Assembly: GCA_012931725.1 (NCBI GenBank)
Contig: CM022949.1
Span: 43,358,189-43,422,188, forward strand
Origin: Litsea cubeba
Taxonomy: Eukaryota > Streptophyta > Magnoliopsida > Laurales > Lauraceae
Direction: 5' to 3'
Length of the DNA stretch: 64,000 bases
Made by a program: the position numbers and the translations under genes. Below, piece by piece: positions 26,101 to 38,100 of this stretch; the first letter of the stretch is position 1, and every line of letters begins with the position of its first letter. The notes beneath the pieces are model-generated. The model worked only from the letters and a program-made list of their open reading frames with translations, ran no database searches and was not told where the DNA came from.

Positions 26101-29100
26101 CAATAATTACATATTTTTTTACATAGAAGATATTTCATCCAACTCAAATCCATGTGAAAGTATATGAGCCAATCAAAAGCCTAAAAAATGAAGGACCTAC
26201 AAAAAGCACATATGCTTTTGGAAGGAAAGTTTGTTGCAACCAATCAAATTGAAGCAATCCATGTGAAAGCAAAAGAGCCAATCAAAAGCCTTCAAGTTAC
26301 AACCAATCAAATAGAAGCAATCCTTGTGAATGGAAATGAGCCAATCAAATGTCTTCAAAGTTTCTATAAATTGGAATGTTGTTGAGGGATCTTTTGGCAA
26401 GCTAGTCTTTTAGCAATTTTATTTTACATTCTCTATACTTTTAGATTGTAATTAGGAGCTTCTTTGTAACTAATCTAGAGAGAAAGAGTGTAATTGAAGA
26501 TCATTAATGAAGATTTGGAGCTCTTTCTTGATGTTTAGTGGCTAAAGCTCTTGGATTAGGCTCTCCTTTTAAAGCTAAGTAATGTGATTAGTTCAATTAC
26601 TTGCATGTTTTAGTTTAAATTTCCTACTTGTGCCTTAATTGATTAGTAGATTTTAGATCAAGTTGTGCTAATCTCTCTCATTTCTCATGCTCTATCTCTA
26701 CACTTGATGCTCGGATAATCTCAATTGATGCTTTGTAGTTTGATTAAGTTCTCTCACATAGCATGCTCTAGAGCCCTTATCTTTGATCTTTTGTAGCTTG
26801 ATTTTAATGATTTATTATTAGGGCAGCTAGATGATGATTTAGGATCTTGGCCTTTGATTTTCTTTTACTTTGACCTTCATTGTTATATCATCCAATCTAA
26901 TTAGGCAAGAGATTGCTAATTGGATTACAGATTTGGGATTGAATTAGAACATGCATTGTTTGAATTAATTACATACTTAGTGGATTTTGGATTGCCTAAT
27001 CTATTATTCTTATTGTTGTTAATTTAAATACTTATTTGGTTTGTTATTTTCACTTCTAGATTTTTAGATCTACACTTCACACCACTTGTTTTAAAATCAT
27101 ACACATTTCACACCACATCTTCACCTTAAATCTTCCATTTTCACCACCATTCATCCACTAGTTTAGTGTAGTTTGTTAGATTAGCTTAGACCTTATTAAT
27201 TTCATATTTTAGATTGTTAATTAATAGTTTACATTGCATAGTTTAGTAGTTTTAATTGTTTACTTCAATTTTCTATGTTAGCTATATCTTAGTTCAATTT
27301 TACTTAAATTGGATTCATTGCTTGTTCCATCATCTCTCTGTGAAATCGATAATCCAGACTCGTTAATCATTTACTACTTGACGACACCGCAGTCTTGCGG
27401 TTAAGCATTGCACATTTAAGTGTCTATCAGCAGTCTCTAGGTAGTGATTATTTGGGGAGGGATATGTAAACGTCTTGTAATTGCGATATTCATAGTGTTT
27501 GATTGTTGATCCAGTTTGGCTCCGTGGTTTTTCACCCGGTTTGGGTTTTCCATGTTATATTTGGTGTCCCTTGTGCTGTGTGCTTTTTTATTTTATTTCC
27601 GCTACGTATAATATTTTTCATACTTTCTTTGGGCCGTTGAGTCGATCAATCATGAGATCTCCCTAGAAAACCTTCACCATAAGAGAATTGAAGAAGATGA
27701 ACCTCGGTAAAAAAAGGTTTTTACTGAAATTCTCTTTCTCTGTTTATCGGAAAGCAACAACCTTTTAGGTAAAAAGGAAGAAAGAAGAGGGTGGAGATTT
27801 TTTTTATTCGTGCAATATCTTATAGACATGGTATATCACACAAAATGAAGGGTAAAATGGGTACCATAACGCAACACCCGTTCCCACAGCACGCTTCAGT
27901 GATCAATCCCTAGAGGGGCAGCTCTTTTTCCCTATTTCTGGTCACTCAGCCAAAAAGAAATAAAGATAAAAGTGTACCTTTCAAAGCGTCATTCCCGATA
28001 TGAACAATTCTACGAAAATTACATTATTTTCCACTATTTTCGACCTTTTGGGGCCAATTGTTGGATATAATAGCATCACAATCATTGTCCATTTTTTTAT
28101 TAGCTATTCTTACTTTTATAACCTTGTTGAACGCTGGACAAAATAATGCACTCCACCAATCGCCCTTTCTCCACCTTTCTTTGCAAAATCCAGGAGTGTT
28201 TAATACGTCAAAAGCCTCTTCTGCAAAGCCAGAGATCGATGTAGCTGCAACCATAGCCATTCAATCTTACCTTTTTAGGACTGTACACAACTCATCAAAT
28301 CAAATTGCCTCTTTGGTGCACCCTCATGGCAAAAACTCTATGGTTACCCGGCACCCCACATGGCCCGAACTGACCTACTCTTTCCGAAAAAGATAAAGAG
28401 CTGTGCTACAAGCACAGATCGGGAGCCCGGGCTGTGGCCCGGCTTTCCATCGGTGCTGGCAGAGTTTCCCAAAGATAAATGAAGAATAGCAATCGTTTAG
28501 AGCATGCAGCATATGTAGCCATACACCCACTCATTTCCTCCTCTTTTCTTCCCATCTTTTTCCCAACGTCTTTTCTCCCTCGTATAACACCTTTTCCTAA
28601 TATTGATGATTCAAGATCCACAAACTCGTCTAAAAAATCCTCTCTATCATATTCCTTCCTATCTCAAAAATAATAAAATATATATAATATAGAAATTTTC
28701 AAAAACTGCCCCTACCTAATAGCCAATGATTTAAGAGAATCTATAAAAGATCCACACTTATAGGAGAATATCTAGAAGAGAGAATTGATAAGTGTATCAT
28801 TGATGACACGCGTCATACTTTCATTGGCTAAAAGAGGGGCACTTTTTTTGTGAAAAATGCCCGGAGAGTTTTGTAACGTAACTCACACACACACATATAT
28901 AAAATTTTTTTAAGGGGGAGCGGAGCATGTAAGACCCTTTGGGGAATTTTGAGAGCCTTCTTGATTAGTGGGACCCTTTGGGAGTTTGCGTGAACTTAGA
29001 GGATTATTCGAGATTTCATAAATTCGCATGTTAACTCTGTTTGACTCATCTCGTTAATCTCTACAACTTTCATGTCGATCCCGTCCCCGTCCGAGACCTC

Positions 29101-32100
29101 AAAACCCGATTATGCCTACTTTGAGGACAAAATGGTCTTTTTACACAAAATCTGGACACTATTTTTGATGTCACCAAGACCCGCGAAACATATGCTTTTT
29201 GGAAACTAGAAATTTCGAAGATTAACTTTCCCTTCTTCGTTGAACTCATTCAAGGTCCCGAAAACCATGATTTTAGCCTAGCAAGCCTTTTAAGTTGTGG
29301 GACCCACCTCTAATTAGTATATAAGGAGAACTCCTTCACTCGCATTCTCTTCTTGCTCTTGTGATTTGGGGAAGAACTCAAGCTAGGGTTTCTTCTTGGT
29401 TTTCTTCTTCTTGCTTGCTTCTTCATCTCAAATCCGCTACCAACCTTGCACCAATTGAGAAATGGACATCACCTTCTTCTTCATCTCCTTGATAGCTTCA
29501 TATTGACACCATTGGAGGAGAAACCAAGCTTTCTTGGAGCTTCCATAAGATAGTCTTGTCTTTTCGAAGAACTTCCAAGTGAGTAGTCTCTCCAATCATT
29601 TAGATATGTGCTCTCCTAGCCTTAGAGAGGTTTCATCTCTCTCCTTGCAAACTTTCTTTTTCTCTTGATTGGATTTGACATTTAGGGTTTCTAAATGGAT
29701 TCCATTTGGGGGTTTTGTGTACATTGGTGTTTGTGGCTTGGAGAGTGTGATTAGGAGTTGGATTTACTAAGCTTGGACCTAAGGCAAGTGGTTGAATAGA
29801 TGGGTTTTGATTGTTAACATGTTTTCTTAGAAAATCTTGATTTCCATTGATTAGTCTTGGTGATTTCTTATGTGATTTTCATCTACATTCTTGTTATTGT
29901 TACATTGCTTTTCAAAAGGACATATTGATGAGTCTTTCTCTATGTTTAATCTTTTGGAAATGTATGCATGGTTATTTTGATATATATCTTGTTTTGGTAC
30001 ATATGGACTTCATGTTTATGGGTTTCTTATTATGATTATGAGATGGGTTGGTGGGAGTAATTTATGGAATGAATGATGGGAGTTTGAATGGGGTTTAGTG
30101 GATGTTTTGAGACCCTCATTTATGTGTAGAAATGGTGCTCAAAGATGTATGAAAAGAGCAGAAGGAAGAAGAGTCAAACTGCACATCAGAATCAGGTTAT
30201 GTGACAGTTCGCCCGAGCAAACCCCTCACAGAGGCCCGTTGGCTAGAGCCAGCCTTCTGGTCGCTCGAGCCAACCTGACCTGGGCAGGTCTGCTCAAGCA
30301 AACCTTGATTCGCTCGAGCGAACCCCATCCAGAGAGCTGGTGGCTCGAGCGAACTTCCGGTCCGCTCGAGCCATCTGCACTACAGGTTTGGATTGATGTT
30401 GGGAAGTCTGAAACCATGATTTTTTTGGCTTAGGGAGGTTTGTTTGGAGCCCTAATGCATTGGTAAGACCGAGGGAGTGTTGTATGGAGTTCGGAGGAAT
30501 GAGAAACCCCATCACAGAGATTTGTTAAAGGTTTTTGGACTCGTCAATGTGCAATGGGTCCCGAAATGTCCTTAATTCTCATGAAGTACCAAGCTCATAT
30601 AAAATCTGACATACGGGACCCTATTCACACCGATTTAAATCTTAGACCCTAAACGCATGCCCGAGAATTTATAGAAATCCATTATACTTGATTTTACCCG
30701 AATTTTTACTTGTACACTTCAAACTTTATGTTATATGACTAGACATGCCCCGGAAGTACTGAAACCATGTTTTTAGCATTTTGCTAGCCCGTTTATGCCT
30801 GGCCCGATACAAATGTGTTATTGTGCCTATGAGCACCCCGTCCCGCTTATATATGTACTTGTTTTGATTTCTTTCATGTGACTTGTGAGTTGGCACCACT
30901 AAGCTTGGAAGACCTTGTCGGTTTGATCCATCGACTTGCAGATCCCCCTCCCGTCCCGCCAGCTGCAGCCTGGATCCTGTCCCGTCCCGATATCTGGTTC
31001 GCTACCGCGGTCCCTTCTGATTTTGATGTCATCCTAGGGATGGACTGGTTAGCAGGGTACCATGCCAAAATGGATTGTTTCCATAAGACCCACACATTTA
31101 AATTAGAGGAGACACCAGCAGGTGTGTTGTTTCGGGGATATAGGAGAAATCCTCATGCCGGGTTTATTTCAACGTTGAAGGCTGATAGACTTCTGAAAAG
31201 TGGATGTGAGGCCTATTTGACGTTTATCACGGAGGACAAACAGTCCTAAGAAGTGGAGGAGATCCCTATTGTTTGGGAATTCCCGGACGTTTCTCCGGAA
31301 GAGATCCAAGGATTGCCACCTATCAAAGAAATCCTCATGCAGGGCTTATTTCAGCATTGAAGGCTGATAGACTTTCGAAAAGTGGATGTGAGGCCTATTT
31401 GGCGTTTGTCATGGAGGATAAACGGTCCCAAAGGGTGGAGGGGATCCCTATTGTTTGGGAATTCCCGGATGTTTTTCCAGAAGAGATCTCAGGATTGCCA
31501 CCTATCAGAGAAATAGATTTCACTATCGAGTTATTACCAAGGACTGCTCTAATATCAATTGCACCTTACAGAATGGCTCCAGCGGAATCGGGAGAATTAA
31601 AAATACAGTTGTAAGAATTGTTGGAAAAAGGTTTTGTTAGCATTTCACCGTGGGGAGCTTCAGTTTTGTTTGTTGAGAAGAAAGATGGTTCAATGAGGAT
31701 GTGCATTGATTACCGGAGACTGTACCAAGTGACCATCAAGAACAAGTATCCATTGCCAAGGATAGATGAACTATTATGTCAGTTGCAAGGTGCTGCGTAT
31801 TTTTTGAAGATTGACCTAAGGTCCGGTTATCATCAGCTGAGGGTCAGAAAGTCAGATATACTAAAGACAGCTTTCCGAACAAGATATGGACACTACGAAT
31901 TTCTACTGATGCCCTTTGGATTGACTAATACACCGACAGTGTTAATGGAATTGATGAACAAGATATTTGCACAGTATCTAGATCAGTTTATGTTAGGGAT
32001 TTTGTGTTTTGCAATTTAATGGATGCATTATTCATTTTAATCATCATTTGAATTTTCACACATGCATTATTTTTTAAATACTTGAAATCTTGATTTACAG

Positions 32101-35100
32101 ATGCATTGTTTTTAAGACTTGTAAAAATAATGATTTATGCATGTTTTGAATTTAAACGTTGGATGCATTTTATTTGAAAAATAATTTTTATGAATCAAGC
32201 TAGCCTTTAGTTTTAAATCTTTCTAATCTTTTTAGGCTTTTTATGCCTCATGTTTTTAAACCTCTTAGAATGATTTAAAATATATTTTTAAGCTTGATTT
32301 AATGGCCCAAAAAATCCGCACAAGAAAATCTTTGAAAATATGCAAAAATGGGAATTTTGGCCCCGATTGACCTGCAGTGTGGTAGGTCGACCGACCACAC
32401 TACAAGTCGACCGAGGAAAGAGCCGTTGGAGCTCTTTTCAAATGATCAGATTTTTTACCATTAAGGGGAGGTCGACCGAGTTGTCTAGGGGGTCAACCGA
32501 GGACACGTCTGTACTCACTTTTTGAGTATAAATATGAGTTCATTCCTCGAGAAAAAGTGTTGATAAAAGTGGAACTTCCAAGCCTTGTTTAAGGTGTTTG
32601 GAGACAAAAGATGTTGGATACCGCGATCACTGAGAGGGGGGGGGGGTGAATCAGTGATTTCTAAAAACAGGTCCAATTCAACAACAAAACAAGTCAAACC
32701 ACACAATGACACCAGATTTAACGTGGTTCACCGAAAGGCTACGTCCACGGTTCAAAGACTGTCCGAACACCAATCCGGGACAGATCTGAATCTTATTTAG
32801 TCGCTACAACGACAAAGAGCACCAACCCTTAGTTTCAGATAGCACCAACTATCTAGGAAGCACCTACTCCCTTGAGTTTCAGATAGCACCAACTATCTAG
32901 GAAGCACCGACTCCCTTTACAATTTATCTGCACCAACAGATAGGATCACCAAACCCCAAACACCAAGCACCAACTTGATGTTAAAAACAGAGTAGAAGAT
33001 TAATTCTGTCTACAGCCCTTCCCCTCTACAATTCTCTCTCTCTCAATCCCTTACAAATTGAAATTAAAGCATAAACAGAGAGACACTTAACTCATGGACG
33101 AAAACACCATCTTCTAGAGCATAATCTCGTCCACAATTGCTGTAGAAAGATGCAGCACAACAGCACACAGCAACAGCACCAGCTTTCTCTCAAGAACTCT
33201 CTCTCTTTTCTCTTCTCTTCTTCTCTCTCTGGTGTCTCTTCTTGGTGTGTTTATGAACGACCCAAGCATGCCTTTATATAGGTTTTAATAACCCTTAATT
33301 GTATTCAAAACGGGCTACAATTCGTTTAGAAAGAGTCCCAAACGAAATAGATAACTGTGCTGAATTTTCGTGCAAAACTTCTAATTCTGCGCAACTCTGG
33401 TTCCCGTGCTCGGTCGACATCCTAGCTTGCCCGGTCGACCGAAGACACTGACTGGAAAACAGACAATTTCGAGCTCGGTCGACATCCTGAGGGCTCGGTC
33501 GACCGAAGACACACTGTGTCACAAAAATAACTGAGAGGTGCCTTTTTCTGTTTTCTGCAGGTTTCTTCTTGCTCGGTCGACCGCATGAACAGCCCGGTCG
33601 ACCGCGTGCTCTGCATCAGGAATTCTTAATTCCAGACTGTTTCAATTCTGTTTCTCCTTTTCAAGCTCTATCAACACCAGCTTATTATCATCATGTTTGT
33701 GACAATGTGTTGACAAGAATTCCAACTCAAACTAATACTTGAGATGCTAACTTCTTCAATTCATCAAAAGACTTTCAAGTCATCTCAAATTCATCTCAAG
33801 TTCCAACAATCTCCCCCTTTGGAATTGTTGGCAACACTATTGGAACTTCAACACTTTCAACTCCAGCTTGCAGCTCTTCCAAGTTCTTTTCAACACTCAC
33901 TTGGAACCAATGATGAAATTCGGAAATATCAACCATGCACTGTCACAATCTCCCCCTAGCTTTCATAGTATAACATCTCTCCTTGCTAACATAGCATAAC
34001 ATCTCTCCTTGCTATCGTAGCATAACATCTCTCCTTGCTATCGTAGCATAACATCTCTCCCCCTTTGACAACAAATCCAAAGGGACCAAACCGAGGAGCG
34101 AATAGGATATTCAATGAATGCATTGCTCCCCCTTTCAAGCACAACTCCTACGGTTTAGGAGAGTGAGTAACTCCTAACTTTTTCCGGAGATACTCGAAGA
34201 CTTCCTTTGGCAGAGGTTTCGTGAAAATCATCTCAAATTCTTTCGTCATTTCTTCAGCAAAATTCCTGCACATTTCCTCATGCATAGCTTTCAACCAACT
34301 TTTATCGAGACTGGCTTCAGCCACAGTCTTGGGTTCAATGGTGGACACAAGTGAGTAATTGCTAACGACACTTTGTCTAGTTTGAACGCCTGCCTTAGGA
34401 TCTCCAATGATTTGATCCTTAGGGTGTTGCTCTACCCAAGTGCTGTGCTTCTTAGGTGAAGTATCTTCTGAGTCATCCTTTGATTTCTCAGAATCATTAG
34501 ATTCAGCCATCTCATCATCAATCTCACTCGAGTCCTCATAAACTGGACTGTCATAATGAGTTGCATTCTTTGGTTCAATATTCTCATCTATTCTCACATC
34601 AGCACTTTCTATGATTTTTCTGGTTCTTTTGTTAAGACACCTATATGCCTTACTAGTAGAGGAGTAACCCAGAAATATACCTTCGTCAGCTCTTTCTTCA
34701 AATTTGCCCGGATTTTGTTCGAGCCTCTTGATGTAACACTTGCTGCCGAAGACTTTGAAGTGCTTGACTGTTGCTTTTCTTCCAAACCATAGCTCATAGG
34801 GAGTTTTGTCTTCACGTGGCCTGATCAAGCATCGGTTTTGAATGTATACAGCCGTGTGAATTGCCTCTTTCCAATACTTGTCAGCCATCTTGCTTTCACT
34901 TAGCATCGTACGAGCCATCTCTTGTACGGTGCGATTCTTCCGTTCCACAACTCCATTTTGCTGTGGAGTTCTAGGGGCTGAGTACTGTCTTTGAATGCCA
35001 TGATATTCACAATATTTAGTGAACTCTTCAGATGTGAACTCGCCTCCACGATCAGACCTTAAAATCTTGATACATTTTTCCAATTGATTTTCAACCTGTG

Positions 35101-38100
35101 CTTTAAACACTTTAAAACGATCAAGTGCTTGATGCTTGTGCTTAAGAAATAATACCCATGTCATACGAGTATAATCATCAATGCATAACATGAAATACTT
35201 ATCTCCATTGGTGCTTTGAGTTCGCATCGGTCCACAGAGATCAGTGTGCACTAGCTCAAGAGGTTTCTTGGAATGATGCTCCTTTGACTTGAACATAACC
35301 CTCGTTTGCTTTCCCTTTTGGCAAGAGTCGCAAATGGGATTGGAAGGCTTTTCCACTTTAGACATGCCTCTCACAGCCTTTGAATTGCAAATCTTTGACA
35401 TATTGTCAAAGCTTAGATGCCCAAGGCGTTTGTGCCACAACCAACTTTCCTCTGTCCGACTCATCAAGCAGGTCTTTTCAGCTCCATCTGACAATGTATA
35501 GAGATTTCCAGCAGTTCTTGATCCAGTTGCCACTGTTTTCCCGTTGCTACTCTTCTTGATGGCAAACCCATTCTTTGTGAAGATAACTTCATGACCCTTG
35601 TCACAGATCTGGCTCACACTAAGCAGGTTGTGTCTCAATCCAGACACATATAAGACTTCTTCAGATCTGATCTTGTTTGCCATAAGCTGAATAACACCTT
35701 TTCCGCAGATTTTGGCACCATCATTGTTGCCAAACTTCACTGAACCGCCTTCATAGTGCTGTAATTTGATGAATTTCTCTTTATCACCAGTCATATGGCT
35801 TGAACAACCACTATCAAGGACCCATGGTGCTGTCTTCTTTTGTGCATTGAATGCCGTTTGCACAATGAGAGATTCTTTGAGACTTTCTGCACTTTTCTTT
35901 GCCCTCCATGCCTTAACTAACTTGGGTTTCTTTTCAACCTGAAATTTGTTAGCAATATGCAACCTACAATCCCTAGCCAAGTGTCCATAATTATGACATA
36001 TATAACACTCAATTTTGTGGCTACTTAGGATTGAAAAAGGATTCCTAGTCACAAATGGACTGTTTCTTACATAGAATTTGCAATCAGCTCTTTTATGTCC
36101 AAACATATTACAATGAAAGCAATAACCATAGAATTTGTATCTTCTTTGTGGCTGGTTAGTCTTCATTACCTTTCTAACAGGAATGGACTCCTTTCTAGGT
36201 TGAGTGGGCTTCATGGAGTTAGAGGGTGCAGTGACTTGCTTCACAAACTCTTTCCTTTTAGGAGGTGCAATCTTAGAGGATTCACCTTTCTCAAATCCTA
36301 GACCAAATCTGAAGTGGGCTGGTCTTTGAACTTTCAGTAGTTCATTGAGTTTCATAGTCCCTTCAATCGCTTGGAGGGCTTTGAGTTTTTTACTATTTTC
36401 CAAATTTTCAGCCTTTGCTCTAGCGATCTCAGTTTCAAGTTTCATAGCCTCTTCCTTTTTGATACTTATTTGGTTTTCAAGGACTTCTACCATTCTTTTA
36501 TATTCTTCTACTTGAGTTTTCAAAGAAATAATAGAACTTTCAGATTCATGGAGAAGTTTCAGATTTTTCTTACTTGATTTGCGTTCCATGCTTAGCTCCT
36601 CAAGTGCGGCTATGAGTTCCTCTTCAAGATTGACTTCAGCCTCCTCATCCTCTTCCGGATCTAGCTCTTCTTCTTCTTCAACAGTGACCATGAAGAGAGC
36701 TTCGGTTGATTCATCATCGTCTGAAGTTTCAGACGTGCTGTCATCTTGTTGACATAGAAAGTTTTTAGCTTTGCCCCTTTTTCTGAAATTTCTCTTTCCT
36801 TTACTCTTTTCAGCATAAGAGTCACTTTCATTGTCTTCTTTTAGCGGACACTTCGCAGCAAAGTGACCAATACCTCCACAATTGAAGCATTTAAAGGGTA
36901 GCTTCCCTTTGTACTTGCCAATGCTTCCTTTCTTCAACTTTCTAACAAATTGAGCCTCAAGCTCATCATCATCAGAATCAACATCATGACCAGCAGTCTC
37001 TTTTGCCTTTTTCTGAACTTTGAAGGCGGCTTCTTTATCAGATGAAGACGTCTTTCCTATGCGCATCTCATAGGCAGTTAGAGAACCATGTAATTCATCC
37101 ATGGAAAATGCATTCAGATCTTTGGCTTCTTCAATGGCTGAGACTTTTGAATCAAACCGAGGAAGAAGAGATCTTAGAACCTTTTTGACGATGACCGGCT
37201 CTTTAATCTCCTCCCCTAGTCCACGAATGTCATTCGTGACTTCATTCACTCGTTGCAAATATGAGTCAACATTCTCGCTTTCCTCCATGCGAAGAGATTC
37301 AAATTGAGAGCGATGAGTTTGCAATTTGGCTTCTTTAATCTTCTCATCACCTTCATGTATGCTTTGCAACTTGTCCCAAATTTCCTTGGCTGTTTTGCAT
37401 GCAATTACTTTGACAAGCTCGCTGTCCACAAGGCCACTAAAGAGTGCATTCTGCGCCTTGGAGTCATTGTCTGCCAACTTCTTCGATGCAGTATCATTGG
37501 GTACGGTGGCAGCATTGTAACCGGCTCTGACAGCCTCCCAAACATCATAGCCAAGTGATTTGATGAAGGCTTGCATCCTAATCTTCCAGAAAGAGTAATT
37601 AGAACCATCAAACAGAGGTGCTTTCATATTCCCTGTATTGACTGCCATGTGATTTGACAAGAGATCACCCTTAGCGTATTAAACTGATCAAGGGAACCTC
37701 GCTCTGATACCAATTGTTGGATACCGCGATCACTGAGAGGGGGGGGTGAATCAGTGATTTCTAAAAACAGGTCCAATTCAACAACAAAACAAGTCAAACC
37801 ACACAATGACACCAGATTTAACGTGGTTCACCGAAAGGCTACGTCCACGGTTCAAAGACTGTCCGAACACCAATCCGGGACAGATCTGAATCTTATTTAG
37901 TCGCTACAACGACAAAGAGCACCAACCCTTAGTTTCAGATAGCACCAACTATCTAGGAAGCACCTACTCCCTTGAGTTTCAGATAGCACCAACTATCTAG
38001 GAAGCACCGACTCCCTTTACAATTTATCTGCACCAACAGATAGGATCACCAAACCCCAAACACCAAGCACCAACTTGATGTTAAAAATAGAGTAGAAGAT

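Larger units (their letters stand above)
20004..27429 (+). mobile_element. Athila-like Ty3/gypsy element, internally deleted
   Basis: LTRs at 20004-21774 and 25720-27429 are about 95% alike by eye and share ends (TGATGAGTG...TATCA). The flanks share gcag(t). The ggcgccgttgcc-type leader, a polyprotein start, and the conserved Athila word gcgcttgttgggaggcaaccc (23899-23919) downstream of the integrase end identify the lineage. Most of gag, RT, RNase H and integrase is deleted. No env-like frame is seen. Confidence 0.85.
19335..27640 (+). repeat. Copia-type LTR split by the Athila-like element (approximate ends)
   Basis: The left half (about 19335-20003) and right half (27430-about 27640) join across the Athila insertion into a typical copia LTR 3' region: ...ggtaactgcag, tctctaggtagtgatta, ttgttgatccagtttggctc, cgtggtttttcacccg, ggttttccatg, then ccttgtgctgtgtgc. 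The left half contains a ~128-bp tandem duplication (19747-19873 and 19877-20003). No coding part was found, so this is probably a solo LTR. The outer boundaries are uncertain by tens to hundreds of bases. Confidence 0.55.

Noticed and set aside
28024..28673. Possible small genes on both strands
   Set aside because: Overlapping short frames with no recognisable domain, splice signals or neighbours; left as unassigned intron sequence.
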